A stretch of 64,000 bases of DNA from contig NZ_JARVSD010000009.1 in assembly GCF_030209445.1 (NCBI RefSeq), positions 94,860-158,859 of the forward strand, in the 5' to 3' direction. The notes under the pieces are model-generated. The model was not told the origin of the DNA. It saw only the letters and a program-made list of their open reading frames with translations, and ran no database searches. Source of the stretch: Promicromonospora sp. MEB111. GTDB lineage: Bacteria > Actinomycetota > Actinomycetes > Actinomycetales > Cellulomonadaceae. The position numbers were made by a program, and so were the translations under genes. Positions 16,329 to 22,442 of this stretch are shown one piece after another (the first letter of the stretch is position 1; the number at the start of each line of letters is the position of its first letter).

Positions 16329-16955
16329 TCAGGCCATCTCGGGTACGTGGAGGTGCGCGAACGCGATCTCCATCTCGTCGATGCCGTCGACGGTGGCGCC
16401 GAGCTCGCTGACCACGCGCTCGCGGATGCGGGCCGTGGCCTCGCGGGCGGCCATGACGGCCCCCATGCTGTCGAAGGCGGTCGTGCCGACGGCCCGGCCC
16501 GCCTCGCGGTCCACCATGAGGCTGGCGCTGCAGAACCCGTCCATCTCCTGGAGCTGCGGCAGGATGACCATGCGGTAGAGGTCGATACAGCGGTCGACCA
16601 TGTCCTGGCCGCCGCTCAGCCAGGTGAGGCGCGCACACGCGCCGTCGGGCGTCGCGTGGTCCCGGTGGACCACCGCGGCCTCCCACTCGTGGACGTCGCC
16701 GCCCCCCGTGCTCCCCAGCGCCTGCACGGCGCGCTCGCGCAGCGGGCGCACGCCGTCGGCGCTCATCATCATCGCGTCGTGCGACTGCCACGCCGTCGTG
16801 GCGACACAACGCCCGGACTCACGGTCGACCAGCATCGACATCCCGACGCAGCCGTCCATGGCGGTCACGGCCGGGAAGACCTCCTCGCGGACGATCCGCA
16901 GCCCGCCGTCGATCCCGGCGGGATCACCTCGGACCTCGGTGGTGCGTACGTACAT
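16329..16955 (-). CDS. Uncharacterised protein with two tandem dimeric alpha+beta-barrel (ABM-like) domains
   Basis: 208 aa with an internal duplication. Residues about 1-100 and 110-205 both run: polar helix, MDGC/MDGF turn (AMDGCVGMSMLVDRESGRCV versus EMDGFCSASLMVDREAGRAV), a strand reading VATTAWQSHDAM versus VGTTAFDSMGAV, then a helix with RERAV/RERVV. The pattern resembles antibiotic-biosynthesis-monooxygenase folds, which bind haem, polyketides or metals. No catalytic residue is obvious. It stands alone, convergent with the NTF2-like gene (stop codons 2 bp apart). Function unknown. Confidence 0.7.
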   Translation of the reverse strand: MYVRTTEVRGDPAGIDGGLRIVREEVFPAVTAMDGCVGMSMLVDRESGRCVATTAWQSHDAMMMSADGVRPLRERAVQALGSTGGGDVHEWEAAVVHRDHATPDGACARLTWLSGGQDMVDRCIDLYRMVILPQLQEMDGFCSASLMVDREAGRAVGTTAFDSMGAVMAAREATARIRERVVSELGATVDGIDEMEIAFAHLHVPEMA

Positions 16956-17070
16956 GACGGACTCCCTGTGCTCGGGGCAGCGTCCGGACGGCGCTGCCGT
17001 CCCTCCTCACACTCCGCCGCCGCGTGGCCCAGGTCAAGGTCCCCGCGTCCACTTTCAGCCCGGTACGGGC

Positions 17071-17328
17071 TCAGCGCCGGAGCTCGACGGCGCTCAGGCC
17101 GGCGAGGCTCAGGATCACGCGGTCACCGGTGTCCACGACCGTCGCGAGCACCTGGTCGCACCCGGCGCACCGGGCCACGAGGCCGGGGGCGTCGGTGTAG
17201 ACCATGGCCTCGGCGATCGCGGCCATGTGCCCGCAGCCGCCGCAGCGGCCGCGCGCGGCCGTCATGTCGGTCGTGAAGACCTCGGAGAGCGCGCCCGCGA
17301 GCACGTTGCCGTCCAGGTGGTGTGTCAT
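17071..17328 (-). CDS. Small zinc-ribbon-like protein (DUF6510-type)
   Basis: 85 aa from the ATG at 17328, overlapping the preceding stop (ATGA). It begins MTHHLDGNVLAGALSEVFTT and carries two CxxC pairs, RGRCGGCGHMA and ARCAGCDQVL, that could bind zinc. This is the small protein I associate with DUF6510, typically next to an FAD-binding oxidoreductase and a molybdopterin oxidoreductase, as here. It could be an assembly or electron-transfer accessory; no activity is established. Last gene of the three-gene minus-strand operon. Confidence 0.75.
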   Translation of the reverse strand: MTHHLDGNVLAGALSEVFTTDMTAARGRCGGCGHMAAIAEAMVYTDAPGLVARCAGCDQVLATVVDTGDRVILSLAGLSAVELRR

Positions 17329-18086
17329 CAAAGACCTCCGAAGCGCTCGGTGTGGATGTCCGCCGCGGCGTGGCCGAGCTCCTGCAGCCAGCGGGCCACC
17401 GTCTCGACGAAGCCCGTCGAGCCGCAGACGTAGACGTGCGGGCGGTGCGCGGCCGGGACCGTCCGGGCGGCGAGGGCCTCCCGCGTGAGCCGCCCGACGG
17501 CGTCGGGCCAGCCGGCCGGCGCCTCGCGCGTGTAGACGAGGTCCAGCGCGAAGGCCGGGCCGGCCAGCCCCGCGAGCTCGTCCGCGAAGTACACGTCGTC
17601 CGGGGTGCGCACGGAGTACAGCAGCCGGAACGGCGCGGGGTCGGCGGCAGCGCCGTGCGCCGCGGCCATCGCGTACAGCGGCACCACGCCGGAGCCGCCC
17701 GCGACGAGCTGGACCGGGCGGTCGCCCGTGCCGGGCCGCCAGACGAAGAACGCGCCCAGCGGGCCGTGCAGCTCGAGCTGGTCGCCGGGCCGGAGGTCGC
17801 GGACCAGGAAGGGCGAGACCTCGCCGTCCGGCAGCTCGTCGACCGCGAGCACCACCTGTCCCGCCGGCGTCGCCGAGGCGATCGAGTACGACCGGCTCGC
17901 CTGATAGCCGTCCGGGGCGGTGAGGCGCACGTCGAGGTGCGCGCCCGCCTCGCTGCCGGGCCACGTGGGGACGTCCAGGACGAGGCGCGCGGCCGTGGGC
18001 GTCTCGCGGCGCGTCTCGACGACGGTCGCGACGTGCCACGCGGGACGCGGCCGGGACCGGCCCAGGGTGACGGACGGCGCGCTCAC
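17328..18086 (-). CDS. FAD/NAD(P)-binding oxidoreductase (ferredoxin-reductase type), partner of a molybdoenzyme
   Basis: 252 aa from a GTG at 18086 (GTGA overlap with the previous stop). FAD domain: GAHLDVRLTAPDGYQ and SRSYSIASATP. NAD(P) domain: LVAGGSGVVPLYAMAA, YSVRTPDDVYFADEL and a C-terminal VYVCGSTGFVETVARWL. It lacks a ferredoxin domain, so it is a simple reductase that probably moves electrons between NAD(P)H and the molybdopterin protein encoded just upstream. All three genes overlap and are probably co-translated. Confidence 0.88.
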   Translation of the reverse strand: MSAPSVTLGRSRPRPAWHVATVVETRRETPTAARLVLDVPTWPGSEAGAHLDVRLTAPDGYQASRSYSIASATPAGQVVLAVDELPDGEVSPFLVRDLRPGDQLELHGPLGAFFVWRPGTGDRPVQLVAGGSGVVPLYAMAAAHGAAADPAPFRLLYSVRTPDDVYFADELAGLAGPAFALDLVYTREAPAGWPDAVGRLTREALAARTVPAAHRPHVYVCGSTGFVETVARWLQELGHAAADIHTERFGGL

Positions 18087-18676
18087 CAGTAGCGCTCCTC
18101 CTTCCACGGGTCCCCGTAGAGGTGGTAGCCGTACTGCTCCCAGAAGCCCGGGTCGTTGTCCGGCATCATCGTCAGGCCCCGCACCCACTTGGCGCTCTTC
18201 CAGAAATAGAGGTGCGGCACGAGCAGCCGGGCGGGTCCGCCGTGCTCCGGGTCGAGCGGTGCGCCGTCGGCCTCCGTGGCGATCCAGGCCTTGCCGTCCA
18301 GCAGGTCCTCCAGCGGCACGTTCGTCGTGTAGCCGCCGTAGGAGTGCGCCATGACGTACTCGTGCTCGGACTCCACGTCCTCGAAGATCTTGTCGAGGCT
18401 CACCCCGCGCCAGCCCATGTCGAGCCGGGACCAGTGGGTGACGCAGTGGATGTCCACGGTGACGTCCTCGACCCCGAGGGCGAGGAGCTCGTCCCAGCTC
18501 CACCGGTGGTCGGTGCCGGTCTCGTCCTGGACGGTGAGCTCCCAGTCGGCGGTGTCGACGTGCGGGGTGGGCCCGGCGCTGAGCACGGGCCAGTCCTGGA
18601 CCAGCGTCTGCCCCGGCGGGAGGCGCGTGTCGGGCTCACGGCGACGACCGGAGAAACCACGGGTGACGAAGGACAT
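18083..18676 (-). CDS. Molybdopterin-dependent oxidoreductase, sulfite-oxidase/YedY fold
   Basis: 197 aa from the ATG at 18676, with GGAGGAG upstream. The Moco domain has the conserved cysteine ligand in VDIHCVTHWSRLDMGW, followed by GVSLDKIFEDV, AHSYGGYTTNVPLEDL and LYFWKSAKWVRGL, all hallmarks of the sulfite oxidase fold. No Tat or Sec signal is present, so it is probably cytoplasmic, unlike periplasmic YedY/MsrP. With the FAD reductase and zinc-ribbon protein it forms a compact redox unit; the substrate (possibly an oxidised sulphur compound) is unknown. First gene of the operon; its 5' leader contains a GC-rich hairpin. Confidence 0.88.
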   Translation of the reverse strand: MSFVTRGFSGRRREPDTRLPPGQTLVQDWPVLSAGPTPHVDTADWELTVQDETGTDHRWSWDELLALGVEDVTVDIHCVTHWSRLDMGWRGVSLDKIFEDVESEHEYVMAHSYGGYTTNVPLEDLLDGKAWIATEADGAPLDPEHGGPARLLVPHLYFWKSAKWVRGLTMMPDNDPGFWEQYGYHLYGDPWKEERYW

Positions 18677-18695
18677 GCTGAGTCTCCTCCCGGCG

Positions 18696-18721
18696 ACCGT
18701 GCCGGGCCGGCCGGGCACGGT
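18696..18721 (-). promoter_or_regulatory. GC-rich inverted repeat in the leader of the molybdoenzyme operon
   Basis: ACCGTGCC (18696-18703) and GGCACGGT (18714-18721) pair perfectly around a self-complementary GGCCGGCC core. It lies about 20 nt upstream of the start at 18676, downstream of a possible -10 (TACGCT, 18741-18736). It could be an operator or a 5'-UTR hairpin; no known riboswitch is recognised. Confidence 0.4.
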
Positions 18722-18777
18722 TCGATGGTGGCACCAGCGTAGGGCCGGGGCCGTCCGGCGGCGCGCGAACCGGGCCG

Positions 18778-18806
18778 TGTCAGCGGGTGAGTTCGGGCAG
18801 TAGGGT
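18778..18806 (+). promoter_or_regulatory. Promoter of the ECF sigma factor gene (leaderless)
   Basis: TGTCAG (18778-18783) and TAGGGT (18801-18806) are 17 bp apart, and the start codon at 18813 follows the -10 by 6 nt, so transcription should begin at or next to the ATG. Confidence 0.5.
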
Positions 18807-18812
18807 CGCGGC

Positions 18813-19766
18813 ATGACGACCGAGTCGCCGAGCCAGAACGAGCTGCAGCTCTTCGAGAACCTCCGGGGACGGCTGGAGGCCATCGCCTACCGGCTGCTCG
18901 GGTCGGCGGCGGAGGCCGAGGACGCCGCGCAGGAGACGTTCCTGCGGTGGGAGGCGGCCGACCGCTCGCAGATCCGGGTGCCGGAGGCCTGGCTGACTCG
19001 GGTGCTGACCAACCTCTGTCTCACCCAGCTCAGGTCGGCGCGGGCCCGCCGGGAGGTCTACGTGGGCGAGTGGCTGCCGGAGCCGCTGCTCGGCGGCGAC
19101 CCGATGCTCGGCCCCGCGGACACGGCGGAGCAGCGCGACTCCGTGTCCACGGCGATGCTCGTGCTGATGGAGCGGCTCACGCCCAACGAGCGGGCCGTCT
19201 ACGTGCTGCGCGAGGCGTTCGCGTTCTCGCACGCGGAGATCGCCGAGATGCTCGACCTCACCGAGGTGGGCAGCCAGCAGGTGCTCCACCGGGCCAAGCA
19301 GCACCTGGCGGGGGAGCGGACCCGCGCGGCGGTCGACCTCGCGGTCGCGCGGCCCGTCGTGGAGGAGTTCCTGGCGGCCGCGACGAGCGGGCAGCTCGAA
19401 CCGCTGGTCAAGCTGCTGACGGCCGACGTGGTGGGGGTGGGCGACGGCGGCGGCAAGGTCGCGGCGCGCGCGACGGCCGTGCTCGGTGCCACGGCCGTGG
19501 CCAAGTTCCTGCGCGGCCTGTTCCGGCCGGCCGAGGCCAAGCGCGCGATGCTGGGCGGCAGCCCCGACGTCTACGCGTGGACGGCCAACGGCCTCCCGGC
19601 GCTGGTCGTCGTGGTCGGCGACCGGCTGGTGGGCGTGATGACGCTGGAGGCGACCGCCGACGGGATCACCGCCGTGCTCAGCCAGGTCAACCCGGACAAG
19701 CTCGGCCGGGCCGGCCGCCAGTGGGCGGCCACGGAGCACGGGGAGCCGCTGATCCGGGGCTGGTGA
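18813..19766 (+). CDS. ECF41-type sigma factor (SigJ-like) with C-terminal NTF2-like domain
   Basis: 317 aa. Sigma region 2 at residues about 10-80 (AYRLLGSAAEAEDAAQETFL) and region 4 at about 115-170 (LTPNERAVYVLREAFAFSHA). Between them is the WLPEP motif (about 87-91). The C-terminal 130 residues form a SnoaL-like extension with DGGGK (about 210) and NPDKL (about 293). These three motifs define ECF41 sigma factors, in which the extension replaces an anti-sigma factor and tunes activity (family knowledge). ECF41 genes usually sit next to their target, often an oxidoreductase; the FAD oxidoreductase at 19878 fits. The triggering signal of this group is unknown. Confidence 0.9.
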   Translation: MTTESPSQNELQLFENLRGRLEAIAYRLLGSAAEAEDAAQETFLRWEAADRSQIRVPEAWLTRVLTNLCLTQLRSARARREVYVGEWLPEPLLGGDPMLGPADTAEQRDSVSTAMLVLMERLTPNERAVYVLREAFAFSHAEIAEMLDLTEVGSQQVLHRAKQHLAGERTRAAVDLAVARPVVEEFLAAATSGQLEPLVKLLTADVVGVGDGGGKVAARATAVLGATAVAKFLRGLFRPAEAKRAMLGGSPDVYAWTANGLPALVVVVGDRLVGVMTLEATADGITAVLSQVNPDKLGRAGRQWAATEHGEPLIRGW

Positions 19767-19777
19767 GCCGGGACCGG

Positions 19778-19801
19778 CCCCTGTGACCGGCGTCACAGGG
19801 G
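19778..19801 (+). terminator. Terminator-like hairpin after the sigma factor gene
   Basis: CCCCTGTGAC (19778-19787) and GTCACAGGGG (19792-19801) form a perfect 10-bp stem with a CGGC tetraloop, 12 nt after the stop. No U-tract follows. Confidence 0.55.
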
Positions 19802-19877
19802 CGGGGTGTCAGGGATCGCTGTGCCGTCCGGTTCAGGAGGCACACAACCGTCCCACCGACACGAGCTGAGGGATCCC

Positions 19878-21086
19878 ATGAAGCACCGCATCGTCATTCT
19901 CGGGGCCGGGTACGCCGGAGCCTCCGCCGCCGGCCGGCTGGCCCGCCGGCTGCACCCCGACGACGTCGAGCTCACGCTGGTCAACGCCGAGCCGGACTTC
20001 GTCGAGCGGGTGCGCCTGCACCAGGTGGCCACGGGCCAGGACCTGCGCCCCCGGCCGCTGCGCGACCTGCTCGCCGGCACGGGCGTGCGCCTGCGGGTGG
20101 CCCGTGTGACCGCCGTCGACGTCGACCGCCGGACCGTCTCCGTGACCGGGGCGGACGGTGGGGACGTGCTCGCCTACGACACGCTCGTGTACGCCCTGGG
20201 CAGCGTGCTCGCCGACCACGGCGTGCCGGGGGTCGCCGAGCACGCCCACGAGCTGGCGAGCCGGCCGGGCGCGCTCCGCCTGCGCGAGCGGCTGACGGGT
20301 CTCGCGCCCGGGGGCCGCGTGGTCGTGGTCGGAGGCGGCCTGACCGGCATCGAGGCCGTCACCGAGATCGCGGAGGCCCGCACCGACCTGGACGTCGCGA
20401 TCGCGGTCCGCGACGGCCTGGGGGACTGGCTCTCGGCGGCCGGGCAGCGCCACCTGCGCGCGGTCCTCGACCGGCTGGGCGTCACGGTCCACGAGCACAC
20501 CGACGTCACGAGCGTGGACTCCGCCGCCGTGGTGACCCGCGACGCGACGATCCCGGCGGACGTCGCCGTGTGGACCACCGGGTTCGGCGTGCACCCGATC
20601 GCCGCCGCGACGGGCCTGCGGGTCGGCGCGGACGGGCGGATCGTGGTCGACGAGACCATGCGCTCCGTCTCCCACCCCGACGTCTACGCCGCGGGCGACG
20701 CCGCGCTGGCGCACGGCCCCGTCGACAACGTGCTGCGCATGTCGTGCGCCTCCGGCATCCCGATGGCCTGGCAGGCCGCCGACTCGATCGCGGCACGCCT
20801 GACCGGGGGCAGGCTCCCGCACACGCCGCTCGGGTACGTGCACCAGTGCATCAGCCTGGGCCGGCGCGACGCCGTCATCCAGCTCGTCACGCCCGACGAC
20901 CGGGCCAAGGACGCCGCCCCCGGCGGCCGTCTCGCCGCCCGGTACAAGGAGATGATCTGCGCCGGAGCCGCCTGGACGGTCGCCCACCCGATCCCCTACC
21001 CGGTCCGCCGGCGCCGCGTCACGACGACCTCCGGTGCGGGCAGCGAGCGGGTGAATTACGGCGATATGCCCGCCGTGAAGGGCTAA
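19878..21086 (+). CDS. NAD(P)/FAD-dependent oxidoreductase, NDH-2-like; probable ECF41 target
   Basis: 402 aa from the ATG at 19878 (GAGGGA upstream); an in-frame ATG at 19806 would start inside the promoter region. Two dinucleotide folds: RIVILGAGYAGASAAGRLAR for FAD and RVVVVGGGLTGIEAVTEIAE for NAD(P)H. VYAAGDAALAHGP is the second FAD contact. The layout matches type II NADH dehydrogenases and related quinone reductases; there is no membrane helix and no redox CxxC. It follows the ECF41 sigma gene and its terminator, and is probably expressed from a promoter read by that sigma factor. Confidence 0.87.
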   Translation: MKHRIVILGAGYAGASAAGRLARRLHPDDVELTLVNAEPDFVERVRLHQVATGQDLRPRPLRDLLAGTGVRLRVARVTAVDVDRRTVSVTGADGGDVLAYDTLVYALGSVLADHGVPGVAEHAHELASRPGALRLRERLTGLAPGGRVVVVGGGLTGIEAVTEIAEARTDLDVAIAVRDGLGDWLSAAGQRHLRAVLDRLGVTVHEHTDVTSVDSAAVVTRDATIPADVAVWTTGFGVHPIAAATGLRVGADGRIVVDETMRSVSHPDVYAAGDAALAHGPVDNVLRMSCASGIPMAWQAADSIAARLTGGRLPHTPLGYVHQCISLGRRDAVIQLVTPDDRAKDAAPGGRLAARYKEMICAGAAWTVAHPIPYPVRRRRVTTTSGAGSERVNYGDMPAVKG

Positions 21087-21177
21087 GGTCTCCGAAAAAA
21101 CGAGCGAGCGGGCCCCGTCCGCCCGCCGCCGAGGCAAGGGTGACTTGGCGCGAGCACCTGTGCCAAGGAGGCAAGCC

Positions 21178-22266
21178 ATGATCTCGGACGACGTGCGCCG
21201 GTCGCTGGACGTCGCGACGCCCCCCACGGTCCGCGTGCTCGACCACCTCGTGGCGCGCGACGCCGTGCCGGAGGCCGGGATCGCCGAGGCGGTGGGCCTC
21301 GGCGCCGCGGAGGTCCGGGCCGCGCTGACCACGCTCGAGGCGGACGGGCTCGTCGTGGGGGTGCCGGCGGGACCGGGCCGGTCCCGGGCCCGGCGCTGGT
21401 CCGCGCTGCCGCCCCGCGCGGTGCTCACCACGCTGCTCGCCCGGCGCCGCCTGGAGATCGCCGTCTGGGAGCTGCACGCCGACCACCTCGAGAAGGCCTA
21501 CCAGGAGGCCACGGGCCAGGCCGGCGACACGGCGCTCGTCGACGTCGTGGTCGGGACGGAACAGGTCGGCGCGCTGTACTGGCACCTCATGGAGACCGCC
21601 ACGCACGAGGTGCTGCACCTCGCCCGGCCGCCCTATCTCCAGCCCACCCCCGAGCTGCTCGACGAGGTGGACCGGCCCGCGATGAGCCCGACGGTCGAGC
21701 TGCGCAGCGTGTACGAGAGTGCCACGTTCACCGACCCGGTCTCGCTCGAGACCGCGCTCGGCGGGCAGGCGACCGGTGCCGGCCTGCGCCTGTCGCCGCA
21801 GGTGCCGCTCAAGCTCGTCGTCGTGGACCAGAAGATCGCCATGCTGCCCGCCGCCGGCGACGACGCCGGCAGCGCCTCGCTCGTGGTGCACGCCCCCGCG
21901 CTGGTGGGGGCGCTGACCGACCTCTTCGAGCGGGTGTGGGACGCGGCGATGCCACAGTCCATGTGGGGTTCGGGCGCCGGGTCGGCCGGCGCACCGCCCG
22001 ACGGCGAGGCCGGCGTCGCCGGGGCGAACCCGGCCGCCGCCTGGTCGCCGCTGCCCCGGGTGCGGCTGGAGCAGCGCACGCGGTCCATCCTCGACCTCAT
22101 GGCCGGCGGGCTGACCGACGAGGCCATCGCCCGCACGCTCGACATCAGCCGGCGCACGGTCCAGGCCGAGGTCACGGCGCTCGCGGAGAAGCTGGGCGCG
22201 CGCACCCGGTTCCAGATCGGGCTGTTCGCCGCCGAGCAGGGCCTGCTCGCCCGGACGCACGCGTAG
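21178..22266 (+). CDS. Transcriptional regulator with N-terminal TrmB-like and C-terminal LuxR-type HTH domains
   Basis: 362 aa from the ATG at 21178, with AAGGAGG upstream; a start 11 codons earlier is possible. The N terminus is a winged-helix, TrmB-like segment (DHLVARDAVPEAGIAEAVGL). The C terminus is a GerE/LuxR helix-turn-helix (LDLMAGGLTDEAIARTLDIS, RRTVQAEVTALAEKLGARTR). The middle (about 90-270) is a sensor of unknown ligand. It has no receiver or kinase partner. It lies immediately upstream of the secreted M4 metallopeptidase gene in the same direction and is the best candidate for its activator. Confidence 0.85.
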   Translation: MISDDVRRSLDVATPPTVRVLDHLVARDAVPEAGIAEAVGLGAAEVRAALTTLEADGLVVGVPAGPGRSRARRWSALPPRAVLTTLLARRRLEIAVWELHADHLEKAYQEATGQAGDTALVDVVVGTEQVGALYWHLMETATHEVLHLARPPYLQPTPELLDEVDRPAMSPTVELRSVYESATFTDPVSLETALGGQATGAGLRLSPQVPLKLVVVDQKIAMLPAAGDDAGSASLVVHAPALVGALTDLFERVWDAAMPQSMWGSGAGSAGAPPDGEAGVAGANPAAAWSPLPRVRLEQRTRSILDLMAGGLTDEAIARTLDISRRTVQAEVTALAEKLGARTRFQIGLFAAEQGLLARTHA

Positions 22267-22442
22267 CGGCCTTGACCCAAGCCTAGGACCGCGCGGCGGT
22301 ACCCACGCTGCTCATCTGCGCAGGTGCGCAATCTTCTCCTTGTCCGGTATGTCATCGGTCAGCACAGTTGTCTCGTCCGACGGGCGCGAGGGTGCGGCCG
22401 GTACCAGATCAGTCCGGCCCGAGAGGGTCGTAGGAGAAGCCC

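Noticed and set aside
19778..19877. An ECF41 promoter (TGTCACA/CGTC type) for the flavoprotein gene.
   Set aside because: TGTCAGG and CGTC are present but only 11 bp apart, too close; GTCACA lies inside the terminator stem. I could not assign a promoter.
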